Positions 54,813-64,000 of a stretch of 64,000 nt of DNA are shown piece by piece (position 1 is the first letter of the stretch; the number at the start of each line of letters is the position of its first letter). The position numbers and the translations under genes are program-made. The stretch lies in assembly GCA_021234155.1 (NCBI GenBank), contig JAJEKV010000057.1, positions 4,681,821-4,745,820 of the forward strand, read 5' to 3'. Source of the DNA: Isoetes taiwanensis (taxonomy: Eukaryota; Streptophyta; Lycopodiopsida; Isoetales; Isoetaceae). Under the pieces are notes generated by a model that saw only the letters and a list, made by a program, of their open reading frames with translations, ran no database searches and was not told where the DNA came from.

Positions 54813-56100
54813 TGTAACAGACCCATGGGAGACCCCTCGAGTAGATCTGGGTGTCGCGTTCTGAGACACCGGCATAAATGGGTAGAAGCGACTACTCATA
54901 AACGTCTAGATCGTTTTGCCCAGTTGGCTAAGGGCATGTCTTGTGCAACTATATGATAAGAGGGAATAAATTTCTAATCTCGTATTTTTTATTAGCCAAA
55001 ATGACTTTAGCTAAACTTGTTCGAAATAATCCCGAAACTTTATATAGTTTAGCTAAACTCTATAAATTTTCCCTCTCATAATTTCTAGCGTTTAGCTAAA
55101 CTTAACCCGACACTCATCCCAAAATATTTCTGTGGTATAGACATGAAAAATGTTGAGCTAAATTTATTGTACCTTTTATCAAATGTTCCATGTATTTAGT
55201 CATTTTCTTTGTGGAAACATACTAACAAAATGACAGCTAGCTAAGCTTAGGCTTCAAATTATTCCATGAATGTTAGGAAATAAATTTACTAATCATATAT
55301 TTCCTATTATCTATAATTATTTTAGCTAAACTAGCCCGAAACTCATTTCAAAACTTTCTATGGTTTAGCGAAACATTACAAATTTTCACTTTCTTACTTT
55401 CTAGCATTTGGCTAAAGACCTGATGACTAGTTAGTATTTCAACATTTGATTTCATATTCAGAGATTATATTGTGAAGTTAGTTTACACCATTACAATTAC
55501 AATTTTATGCCAATTTTCTTATAGCATAACTGCTTCTTTTTATTCTTGGTTTTGTTGGTCCTAGTCTCTAGTCAGATATCACATTGTAATAAACTGTAAT
55601 TTGTATTTTACAATGCCCTACCCATCTATGCTGAATGTGTGGCTTCTCACATGGCGTTGCTCTCATCATGCAACATTAAAGAGAGAGAAGGAAGGTGTTG
55701 TCTCTTTATAGATGACGAGGCAATCTTAGATTATATCAATCTCAATTTGTATTGCGTTGGACCTTCGATGAGGCGATGTTAGATTGAGCCAATTCTCATA
55801 AGTTTGACTAATAATTCATCCGCTCTTGTATAATTCGATTTAATCAATAATTTATCCTAGCATATGATGTTCTAATTGTTATTGAAGTACAATTTTAAAC
55901 CAAGTTAATTTTATACATGCAGAAGGTAATTGCAACATTTGGTCTTTATCAAACTAATTAGTACTACTTATTTTATGCATAGGTCTCTATGGTGTCGACA
56001 AAATAGGTATAAAAAGATAGGTATCGAATTCACGATAAGTGTAATGGAGTAGGAAAGATAGGTATAAAGGTCAAAAAGACCGAAATTTCAACCACCTTAA
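54813..56100. other. AT-rich spacer with an internal duplication
   Basis: It begins TGTAACAGACCCATGG, which might be the start of another LTR, but no partner is visible. A roughly 150-bp block with TTTAGCTAAAC motifs at about 54960-55112 is repeated, diverged, at about 55268-55420. There is no coding support. Confidence 0.5.
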
Positions 56101-56459
56101 AATTTCGCCCTTTTGAACGAGTTTTTAAAACAGAAAATCCTCTGTTGACAGCCTGCCGAACTTTTGGGCGGTGCTACCTGGGTAGCTATGTCTTAACTTC
56201 AGATCTCTATTTCGATTTTCTATTCAGTCGATCTGTTAATCTTCATCATCTGCAACCCAAAGTATCTGGCCTGCACCAGCCTCTACTGCCATGACAAGAG
56301 CAAATCTGGCAAATGAGCAAATCCGGCCAAATAAGCACCGATCACAACTTTCTAAAGCAAAAGCAGAGAAAAGATTGCTTTAGAAATGAATAGCTCTAGT
56401 CTGCTACCTAAATCAAGCCCCAAGAACGGGCGAAATTTCAAGCTGGTTGAAATTTCGTC

Positions 56460-56592
56460 GGAGAATTCTTGTGAGAAAAAAATTTCGCTTGAAATTTTCT
56501 GGCGGCCGCTCCTGGCTCCGTCACTCGCAACCCGCCAAGTCAGCCGGCGGCCGCCAGAAAATTTCATTACTGAATTTTCTTCTCACGAGAAC
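56460..56592. repeat. Long inverted repeat (hairpin)
   Basis: The arms, each about 46 bp, carry GAAATTTTCTGGCGGCCGC at the left and its complement at the right, and extend outward to TTCT(T/C)GTGAGAA. The loop is about 37 bp and GC-rich. Two related short inverted AAATTTC motifs lie just upstream (about 56430-56455). Confidence 0.8.
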
Positions 56593-56612
56593 TACTCCTC
56601 CCCTAAAAAGAC

Positions 56613-56770
56613 AAATGTAATTCTCGAAACCATTGCTACCTTTTAGTTAGTTAGACACCCTTGGTAGTTAGGTTTTCCTCGCATATATACTCCATTTCTT
56701 CCCTTTTCTTCTTCATCAGCTCATCTCCGTGTTTCTCCACTTGTCGGTTCTTTCTTCAAGCTACTTTCCC
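56613..56770 (+). repeat. Terminal direct repeat R1, copy 1
   Basis: This 158-bp block, starting AAATGTAATTCTCGAAACC and ending CAAGCTACTTTCCC, recurs at 60097-60254 with no difference that I can see. It contains the TATA-like CGCATATATACTCC. Confidence 0.92.
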
Positions 56771-57629
56771 TCTCCACGGTTTGTAGTTTGCCTTTCTGCT
56801 CTTCACCCGACTGACCAACCACCTCTTCTTCTTCGTCTCCATCCCTCTTTGTTCCGTGTATTTTTTTTTTGTGGTATTCTCCTTGTTTGTCTACTCTGAT
56901 CCGTGTGGTGGTGTGGGGTGCCTGGCTCCATTTTCCGTCTGATATTTTGCTTTCTTGAGCCGGGTCGGTGTTTGGCGCTCTTACTGGTGCATGTGTTCTA
57001 ATGGCCATAGCAAGCCCTTCTGACTTGTATTTCTCGGCCATCTATTCTGCTGATTATTTTGGGCATTCTATTTTCTGCGCACAGATGATACCCAACCTTT
57101 TTTCTCCTCGGTCGTTTGTGGAGCGGTTCCGGCTCTTCAGGGGCAGTTTACAGTTGGTTTTGAGGGACGGTTCTCCCTCAGACTTTAATTCTTTCCTCTG
57201 TTCCACCCGGGTGGTCCTCTGCAGAGTTTTTTGTATTGTTTTTGAAGCAGTTCGATCCAAGGGGGTAGGTCAGTTCCCCTTTCTTATTTTTCCATTCAGG
57301 TGTACTTCTGCAGGGATTTCTTCATGGGTCAGCACCTGGTAGATTTTTCTGCAGAAGTTTCTTCAGGGTCAGCTCCAATTGTTTCAGGGTGTAGCTGCAA
57401 CTATTTGCAGTGGTCGTTTGCTTAACTGACAGCTCCATTGCTCACCAAGTTGCGTTCAGATTAAAGCTGCAAAAGTTTTATTGTGACCATTTGCTTGGCA
57501 GCGGCGTTTGTTTCTCAGTTGCAGTATGAAGGCATCTTCGTCCTTGGCAGTTGCAAACTCGTGTGCGGATTTGTTGGCTGCATAATCAGAGCGACATCAG
57601 CAGGAGGTATATCTGCAACCTCATCAAAC

Positions 57630-58100
57630 ATGGGATCTCAGGATATGCACAGCAGCAGGAAGGTTACTCTCACGAAGATCACTCTGCTTTGCAGTTCTTT
57701 GAGAACATGCAACAGGAGGGCATAATGCTAGACCAGATAACACCCTTAAAGCTGGGAGAACATCCATGAACTTATTGTTGGAAGGAAGTTTCAGGTCAAT
57801 ATTGTCCTTGGGAATAAACTTTGATAGGTATTCTAAGTGTGCAAGCTTAGAGGATGCAAAGAGAGCTTTTTGACAAGTTGTTGGATAGAGATATAGTGTT
57901 ATGGATTCATATGATTTCTGCACATACGCACATGAGCACTTCATGTGCCTTCACAAATGGCAAATGCTTTTATTAATAGGCCGTTGGTAGTGGAGACAAA
58001 TTTTTGGAACCGTATTTTAGAAGTTCTCGTTGATATGCATGCCAAGTGCAGTGATCTGGAAGAAGCAAGCAGGGTCTTTGGTCCGCTCCAGTTGCACCAG
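57630..58100 (+). pseudogene. PPR (PLS-type) gene fragment
   Basis: Across three frames the plus strand reads GISGYAQQQEG with ALQFFENMQQEGIMLDQIT (about 57640-57745), RYSKCASLEDAKRAF with DKLLDRDIVLWIHMISA (57825-57925), and VLVDMHAKCSDLEEASRVFG (58022-58082). These are standard PPR helices ('..isGYaq.g..eeAL.lF..M..eGi.Pd..t', 'lidmYaKCg.leeA..vFd.....d.vsW..mi'). Such proteins bind organelle RNA. Two or more frameshifts and no open start make this a dead fragment, and the usual repeat spacing is broken. It could be a captured or decayed copy of a PPR gene; whether it derives from the gene at 63536 cannot be judged by eye. Confidence 0.75.
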
Positions 58101-58239
58101 ACTATTCAACAGTTTGCAAATTCTATTACCTCAAAATTACTCATCGGATCAAGTTTATCTGGATCAAATCCATCTGCCTGGGGTGTCTCGTTACATTGCG
58201 GTATTTGTGTTCATACCTCTTCCGAGTTTTGATTCTTAA

Positions 58240-59720
58240 GTTGGGAACCGGTCATTGGTGTGGACATGCACGGAGTTTGTGATGCATCAAGTTGAGGACT
58301 GATCATTGGCTGAATTGGCTGAGTTGTTTCAAGATTGATGGTGAATCAAATCTGTGGTCTATCAAGCATAACCTTTCTATCTGAAGTATTGGAATAGACA
58401 TTTGATGACCATTCCAGACAAGCTTTCTTACTTGCTTCTTTTTCTTTCCAGAGTAATAACTGTTTTGGTTACTTGGATAGCTGCATTTTCTTATCATAGC
58501 TTTGCTTCGGCCATAGCTTCTTAAGACATATCTCTTTCTCTGGTTATTGCTAGCGTATCTCGCTATGAGTTATTCTCCAATTTCTCTACTTTATGTAGTT
58601 GACAAATTATTTTTGCCACATGATGGAGATGAAGGTGGGAATTACATTTGTTAAGTTTGTAATGTTTCGGCACGTTATATATTTTGGAGGGCCTATAAAA
58701 TGATATGTAATGTTGGAAGGCCTCCTAATATTGATATGTCCTTTTATGATGACATGGCTATGGACTTCTCTTTGAGGAGGAGATGGAACCGTTGTTGGAA
58801 CCTTTGGTATTTGGAGGATAGATAGCAGGAGATTAGGAGATTCTGTCATATATGCCAATAATTTCATTCTTGACCCCATGCTTAGCTTCCAAAGATTTTC
58901 ATTTGTATCAACCTTATTTTAAATATATTTTTGGGATATTGTGCAAGGAATTTGTCAACAATAGAGCTCTATATTAGAGCTTACTAGGCCTTCTTACCTT
59001 GTTTCACAGGAGTCTCTTCCTCCTCTAATAGATACCTACAATACTGTGTATTGAACATGTTGATGTAATGGGGATTTGTTTGAGAATAGAATGATGGTGC
59101 AAGATGGTCCTAGAAATTACAACCTGAGGTGTTTATCCTTTATTTCCCTTGCTTGATTCTTTTCACAAATCTAGAAAATCTTGAAGTCGGACAAATTACC
59201 ATGTTTGAGCACAGATTGCTTCTGCCAGGTGGAGTCTCTTGTATCCTTTGGTCATTTCAGTATTGTTTACTAGTGTTTTTCACAACTGTAGTTCTATATT
59301 GATCCCCTTTTGGATACCCTTGCTTTCTTTTGACGAGATTACTTTTGCCCGTGATTTATACCTATACATTTACTATCTTGTTGTATGTATAGGGATCCAC
59401 ATCACCCCTTCCTCGCCTTTGCCTTGCAATTTGTGATGTTGAATGGATGAACTTCTCTTGCTATTTGTAGGCATTTTTTTTGTTCAGATATTTGGGAATG
59501 CTTTTGGAATGTCGTGGATGATGATGATGAGTTATTTGAGTTGAAGAGATTTTTGTACCTATGATACCATTGGGCTTGATGAGATGTTGAGGTGTTATTG
59601 CTTGTTTGGTTTTTGCTGCAAAAAAGCCTAACCGATATTGTGTTGATGTGTTACCAAGTATAGTGGCTATTGTAGATGTTTTGATAGAATTTCTCATCTT
59701 GAGTTTCCCAAAGCAGATGG
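58240..59720. other. Unit A, non-coding interior
   Basis: T-rich DNA with no recognisable protein. Short frames (58303-58497, 58607-58879, 59461-59790) carry no motif. Confidence 0.4.
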
Positions 59721-59726
59721 TCATGG

Positions 59727-59897
59727 GCATTCTAAGTAGCCAGAAATGATGCACTTTCTTTTCCAAACAATAGTTTCTTCCTATGAACAATTGTTCTTGC
59801 TCCTTGGGTCATGGCCATTCTAAGTAGCCAGAAATGATGCACTTTCTTTTCCAAACAATAGTTTCTTCCTATGAACAATTGTTCTTGCTCCTTGGGT
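59727..59897. repeat. Tandem duplication, period 88 bp
   Basis: CATTCTAAGTAGCCAGAAAT and the following 60 bp, through CAATTGTTCTTGCTCCTTGG, occur twice with starts at 59728 and 59816. Confidence 0.9.
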
Positions 59898-59978
59898 TTG
59901 AGGCCTATTGATATGAGACCCCTCGCACATCTTACTGCCCTTTATTTCGGGATGACATACTTGCTGCCTCTGTTTTTC

Positions 59979-60096
59979 AGCATATTGTACATTGTGTTGT
60001 TTTAGTGGAGACACCCAGATGGGGCTTTCTTTTAGTTTTCTCCTTTGCTTGCTGGTTTTGAGAATTGAATTTATCTTCGTATCACGATAAGAAGAT
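59979..60096 (+). repeat. Terminal direct repeat R2, copy 1
   Basis: It begins CAGCATATTGTACATTGTG and ends CACGATAAGAAGATA. It matches 61237-61346 with one 11-bp indel (TTTTAGTTTTC present here only). It is the shared 3' end of units A and B. Confidence 0.9.
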
Positions 60097-60483
60097 AAAT
60101 GTAATTCTCGAAACCATTGCTACCTTTTAGTTAGTTAGACACCCTTGGTAGTTAGGTTTTCCTCGCATATATACTCCATTTCTTCCCTTTTCTTCTTCAT
60201 CAGCTCATCTCCGTGTTTCTCCACTTGTCGGTTCTTTCTTCAAGCTACTTTCCCACCCACCCACCCCACACCTTACTCTTTACTCGTCATCTTAATATGT
60301 TCCTTATCTTGGTGGTTATGCGTTTGTTGAAGGTATGGTCGTGGTAAGGCCCTCATGCTCTCTGATCTCTATCATTCTTTTGATCTCAGCTTTCACTTTC
60401 GCCTGCTCTTCCTCCAAACCTTCTCGACATTTGTTTTTCATTAATCATGTACTCTTGTTGGATTACTCTGTTATGCAGACTGT

Positions 60484-60720
60484 AGGGGAGCATTGTGGCT
60501 CGGGCAGCATTAGCATGATGGCTAATGTGTGGCTCTTTGTGGCATGGTGGCTTTGAGTTGGGCAAGCATTAGCATGATGGTCGACGTGTGGCTCTTTGTG
60601 GCATGGTGGCTTTGAGTTGGGCAGCATTAGCATGGTGGCTAATGTGTGGCCTTTTGTGGCATGGTGGCCTTGAGTTGAGCAACATTAGCATGATGGCTAA
60701 TGTGTGGCTGTTTGTGTGGC
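60484..60720. repeat. Tandem repeat, period about 60 bp
   Basis: About four copies of a unit containing GGGCAGCATTAGCATGATGG, GGCTAATGTGTGGCTCTTTG and GGCATGGTGGCTTTGAGTTG. Confidence 0.85.
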
Positions 60721-60783
60721 CTTGTGTGCCTATTATTGTGGCACTGTGGCTCTTGAGCTTGAGCATTGTGACTTTTGTTGTGG

Positions 60784-60920
60784 CCTAGTGCCTAGTTGGA
60801 GGTCTAGTGCCTGGTTGGGGCCGTTGTGCCTGGTTGAGGCCTGTGTGCCTGGTTGAGGCTTTTGTGCTGGTTGGAGGCCCTAGTGCTGGTTGGAGGCCTT
60901 CGTGCTGGATGGCCTTGGTG
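60784..60920. repeat. Short tandem repeat, period about 20 bp
   Basis: Degenerate units of the form GTGCCTGGTTGAGGCCT are repeated six or seven times. Confidence 0.75.
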
Positions 60921-61236
60921 GCTTTTGGTTCGTCTTTCTTGTGTATGCGGGGTTTAGCGTGGCTACATGAAGAGAGCTTTGGATTCGTAGCACAAGATGA
61001 AGATCTATGGAGAAGACAATTCAAACATGTTTCGTCTTTGGCAACTTCATTGCTGTAATGTATTTTCACCCAATAAGGCTAGTCAGCATGAGGGTACAAG
61101 ATCTATTATGTTTTGGACCTAGCATTGGTTAGTGATCCTATTATTGTCAGGGTTTTTCCTCGAAGACCCGAAAGGGCGAGGTTTTTTATTCCCGGCCATA
61201 ATGGTTTCACTAATCAGCATATTAGCATATTGTACA

Positions 61237-61346
61237 CAGCATATTGTACATTGTGTTGTTTTAGTGGAGACACCCAGATGGGGCTTTCTCCTTTGCTTGC
61301 TGGTTTTGAGAATTGAATTTATCTTCGTATCACGATAAGAAGATAA
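61237..61346 (+). repeat. Terminal direct repeat R2, copy 2
   Basis: Partner of 59979-60096. It ends unit B 65 bp before the start of the second Helitron. Confidence 0.9.
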
Positions 61347-61410
61347 CAATAAAAAAACCCAAAAAAACCATGGAAAAGATTTCTCCTGGCTTCCCTTCGA
61401 GATAGTAGCA

Positions 61411-63275
61411 TCTTATATTATAATGTTATAGCGTGTGTCTTCAATGGAGCCCTAGATCGGACGATCAAGGATTTGATTGACCAACGGAGATGATGTGTGC
61501 GTGTCTTCAACTAAAGTTTCATCTTGACCATGGCTCCAATATGATTCACTCAATCCGACAGTCGAACGATGAAAGGGAAAAGGGAAAAAGGAAAAGGGAA
61601 AGGGAAAAGGAGAGAAGGAAAAGGAAAAGTGAGAGAGAGAGGACAAAAGGAAAAAAGGAAAAGGGAAAAGGGAAAAGGAGAAATAAGAATGAAAAAATAA
61701 AAAATGGAAAAGGAAAAATAGAAAACAAAAAAGGGGAATAAGGAAAAGGAACAAAAAAGGGTAAGGAAGGGGAAAACAAAAAGAGAAGAAGAAAAGGGAA
61801 AAAGGGAAGATAAAATGACCGATGGCCAAAATTCACTCAATCCGATAGTCAAAAGGGAAAGCTAGGGGAAAAGGAAAAAGGAAAAGGGGAGGGAAAAAGG
61901 AAAGGGAAATAAAGATAAAGGTAAACAAAAACAATAAAAAAAAATGGAAAAGGAAAAAAAGAAAAGGAAAGAGGGAAAAGGAAAAAAAGAAGGAAAGAAG
62001 GAAAAAGGTAAAAAGGGTAAAAGTGAAAAAGAAATGAAGTGAAAAGAAGTAAAGGAAAAAAAAAAACTAGAAAGGACGAAAAAGGAATTAGAAAGGATGA
62101 AAAAGGAAAGATGGGAAAAGGAAAGGAAAAGGAAATAGAAAGGGGGGAGATTAAAAAGGAGAGGTAAATGGGCTTGGGAAAAGGGTAAGAAAGTAAGGTG
62201 GGAAAAGAAGAAAAAGTTAAGGGAAAATAAGAAAAGGTGGGAAGAAGGGACAAACAAAGCATGGGAAAAGTGAAATGGAAAGAAAAAAAAAGAAAAAGAG
62301 AGGGAGGAAAGGGGCAAAAGAGAATTTGAGAAAAGGGCCACGAGGAAAAAGGTGAAAAAAGGGAAAGGGCGTGGAAAAACGGGAAGAGAGAAAGGGTGAA
62401 GAAAAGAGGAAAAGGGAAGACTAAAAAAAGAGCATCTAGAAAAGGGTGAGGGAAGGAAAAAAAGATGGAACACAAAAGGAGGAAGGGGAAAAGGGCATGG
62501 GTCAAAAGGGAGGAAGAAAAGGGTGAGTAAAGGGGAAAAAGAAAGGGAAAAAGAGCATGGGAAAGGGAAAAGTAACAAGAAAAACAGGAAATGAGAAATT
62601 GGAAAGGCAAAAAGGGGGAGGAGGATGGGGAAAGAAGGCAAAGAGGCACATAAAAAAAAGTTGAGAAAAGGGAATAGAAAGTGGCATATGAAAAGGGAAA
62701 GGGAAAGCAAAAGGGAAAGGGAAAGGGAAAATGAAAAGGAAGCGGGAAGGGAAAGGAAAGGGAAAAAGGGCACGAGGAAAAGCAAAAGGGTGGGGAAAGG
62801 ATGAAAATGGAATGTAAAGTTGAAAGGACAAGGGAAGCAGAAAAGGGAATGTAAAATTGAAAAATGGCACGAAGAAAAGGGGAGAGAGAAACAGGAAAAG
62901 AGATGGAAATAAGGGCACATGATCAAGAGGAAGAGGGTGGGGAAAGGAAGAAAAAGGGCACATAAAAAGGTGAGAAAAAAGAACGAAAAAAAATGCATGG
63001 AAAACGGGAAAGAGAAAAAGAATAGGAATAGGAAAAAGAAGGGAAAAAACAAAGGGAAAAATAAAAAGAGCTAGGGAAAGATAAAAAAGAAAGGAAAATG
63101 GCCCATCAGAAAAAAAGAGAAAGGGAAAAAGGGAAAGGGGAAAGGGAAGGTAAAGGGAGGGACAAGGGGATTTAAAAAAGAAAAAAAAAAAGAGAATGAA
63201 AAAATGGTAGAATGAATAGGTTTTTGTCCGCACAAATTCCTAATTTATGCCCCGCAATGCTGGGCACATTACTAG
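61411..63275 (+). mobile_element. Non-autonomous Helitron with polypurine interior (copy 2)
   Basis: It starts TCTTATATTATAATG after an A and ends with the hairpin-like CCCGCAATGCTGGG, then CACATTA and CTAG before a T. The insertion is between A and T, as Helicase-Rep elements do. The first 160 bp match copy 1 at roughly three bases in four, including GCGTGTGTCTTC and CCAATATGATT(A/C)ACTCAATC. The interior (61566-63215) is almost pure A/G on the plus strand. No Rep/helicase is encoded. The element ends 260 bp before the ATG of the PPR gene, so it lies in that gene's upstream region. Confidence 0.85.
61566..63215. repeat. Polypurine core of Helitron copy 2
   Basis: About 1.65 kb of G and A runs (AAAGGGAAAA and variants) with few pyrimidines. 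Unlike copy 1, no clear 297-bp period is visible. The phrase ATTCACTCAATCCGATAGTC recurs at about 61831, a second partial copy of the element's 5' part. Open frames of up to 396 codons on the minus strand are compositional artefacts. Confidence 0.88.
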
Positions 63276-63328
63276 TATTTTAGAAGTTCACAGCGAACGA
63301 ACATGGACGGGGCGTCAATGTCCTGGTA

Positions 63329-63410
63329 AGAGCTCCTTCCTTTTGATTCCAGTATGTTCTGAAATTAGAAAGAGCTCCTTCCTTTTGATTCCAGTATGTT
63401 CTGAAATTAG
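63329..63410. repeat. Perfect 41-bp tandem duplication upstream of the PPR gene
   Basis: AGAGCTCCTTCCTTTTGATT plus the next 21 bp occur twice, with starts at 63329 and 63370. It lies between the Helitron and the PPR start and so may be in the promoter or leader. Confidence 0.9.
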
Positions 63411-63535
63411 AATCCGATTAGCCTGGGAAGGATGAAGCGACAAGTTAATCCAGCTCTGCTGTGCTGAGATTAGCTTAACATAGTAAGTACCGTTTATGAT
63501 GCTTCCTATTAGCCAGTCCATGACTGAGCGCACAA

Positions 63536-64000
63536 ATGATTCAGCTACAAGTGACAGCCTTTGTTTCATTCAACAACGACGGCTTCTTGGGGGAGAGAAT
63601 CAAAGAAAGCGCTTGTTCTTCGATTTATCAATTTCAGGCTGGATTTGGAAAAAGAAGTCCTGTGAGGTGTGCTCAAGGTAATATAAGATCATACCAAAAT
63701 GTAAGTACTGATACAAAATTGATTGCACTAATTTCTCAAGGTCAATTGGTAAATGCGGTTGATTATTTATATGAGCATAAGATACAAGTCGACAGTAACG
63801 CTTATGCTTTGCTCGTACGAGATTCTGGAAATTCAGACGCTCTTTTGCAAGGGAAGCGCATTCATGCCTACATTATCAAATATGGTTTACAAAATTGTAG
63901 AATTTTTTTGCATAATCTACTTATTGACATGTACCGAAAACTTTGGAAGTTGGAGGATGCATGCGCTGTGTTTGATCAGATGCCTGGACGTAATGTATTT
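63536..64000 (+). CDS. Pentatricopeptide repeat (PLS-class) protein, 5' part, runs off the window
   Basis: Open from ATG at 63536 to the window edge: 155 codons with no stop. Residues 1-60 are Ser/Arg/Gln-rich with few acids, fitting an organelle transit peptide (MIQLQVTAFVSFNND; GKRSPVRCAQG). Residues 61-100 give a helix pair typical of the amino end of plant PPR proteins (LIALISQGQLVNAVDYLYE; SNAYALLVRDSGNSDALLQG). Then GKRIHAYIIKYGLQN (106-120) and FLHNLLIDMYRKLWKLEDAC with AVFDQMPGRNVF (124-155) are an L/S-type PPR pair. These proteins bind organelle RNA for editing or processing; the DYW or E domain, if any, is outside the window. This ATG is chosen because the frame stays open to it and the transit-like region follows; an out-of-frame ATG at 63496 opens a short upstream ORF. 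Confidence 0.87.
   Translation, partial: MIQLQVTAFVSFNNDGFLGERIKESACSSIYQFQAGFGKRSPVRCAQGNIRSYQNVSTDTKLIALISQGQLVNAVDYLYEHKIQVDSNAYALLVRDSGNSDALLQGKRIHAYIIKYGLQNCRIFLHNLLIDMYRKLWKLEDACAVFDQMPGRNVF

Larger units (their letters stand above)
56613..60096 (+). mobile_element. Repeat unit A (3.5 kb) carrying PPR gene fragments
   Basis: Its first 158 bp are repeated without visible difference at 60097-60254, and its last 118 bp are repeated at 61237-61346. Unit A is therefore followed head-to-tail by a shorter unit B with the same ends. The two ends are also loosely inverted (GATAAATGTAATTCTCGAAACC against GATAAATTCAATTCTCAAAACC). The first 160 bp look like a promoter plus leader (CGCATATATACTCC, then pyrimidine-rich DNA). 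Inside are PPR fragments (57630-58100) and much non-coding DNA. Either these are transposon copies with a captured gene, or a tandemly duplicated locus in which the repeats are the 5' and 3' ends of a gene. Confidence 0.55.
60097..61346 (+). mobile_element. Repeat unit B (1.25 kb), shorter relative of unit A
   Basis: It starts with the same 158 bp as unit A and ends with the same 110 bp, directly adjoining unit A. The interior differs: tandem repeats at 60484-60720 and 60784-60920, then a GGTTTTTCCTCGAAGACCCG segment near 61145 resembling a plant LTR U5. No gene is recognisable. Nature as for unit A. Confidence 0.5.

Noticed and set aside
54813..55000. Start of another LTR (TGTAACAGACCC)
   Set aside because: No second copy, PBS or PPT found in the window.
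61849..63233. Open frames of 266, 396 and 243 codons that look like hydrophobic membrane proteins
   Set aside because: Translation of pyrimidine-only strand of the second Helitron; no varied helices or conserved motif.
1..64000. tRNA, rRNA, CRISPR arrays, bacterial operons or phage genes
   Set aside because: None seen; gene content and repeats are those of a plant nuclear genome. A full tRNA scan was not possible by eye.

Overview
This window is eukaryotic nuclear DNA from a land plant with a large, repeat-swollen genome. It holds plant-specific genes: a DUF641/GIL1-type protein, a pentatricopeptide (PPR) protein and a plant FCP1-like phosphatase exon. It also holds Ty3/gypsy and Ty1/copia retrotransposons, Helitrons and a DIRS-type tyrosine-recombinase retrotransposon. 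DIRS elements are, to my knowledge, rare or absent in flowering plants and better known from algae and seed-free plants, so a fern or lycophyte is my best guess; this is inference, not proof.

Layout. (1) 1-1985: truncated plus-strand Ty3/gypsy pol. (2) 1986-about 18400: a minus-strand DIRS-like element. Its gag, RT, RNase H and the N-terminal part of its recombinase lie at 11858-15200; a further piece of the recombinase lies at 1980-2168. The two pieces are split by a minus-strand LTR element (2171-11857) that has LTRs, a primer-binding site and a polypurine tract but no recognisable gag-pol. (3) 18400-20101: AT-rich spacer with one weak exon candidate. (4) 20102-33201: a non-autonomous Helitron with a polypurine core, interrupted by a Ty3/gypsy element (20995-32104) with a perfect 5-bp target duplication. 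(5) 33294-36500: an FCP1-like phosphatase exon and a poorly understood spacer. (6) 36756-42620: decayed minus-strand ORFs. ORF1 looks like a DDE-type transposase; ORF2 resembles a beta-class DNA methyltransferase. A foldback element interrupts ORF1. (7) 42912-45547: a 1.1-kb duplicated segment leading into an intact DUF641 gene. (8) 46485-54812: a Ty1/copia element split by a 3.3-kb terminal-inverted-repeat element rich in a palindromic motif. (9) 54813-61346: AT-rich DNA, a long hairpin, and two head-to-tail units sharing both ends, the larger with PPR gene fragments. (10) 61411-63275: a second copy of the polypurine Helitron. (11) 63536-64000: the 5' end of a PPR gene running off the window.

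Only three stretches look like host genes: the phosphatase exon, the DUF641 gene and the PPR gene. Everything else recognisable is mobile or repeat DNA, much of it nested. The insertion order can be read for Helitron then gypsy, for DIRS then LTR element, and for copia then the TIR element. All calls come from reading the sequence and remembered family signatures; no database search was possible.
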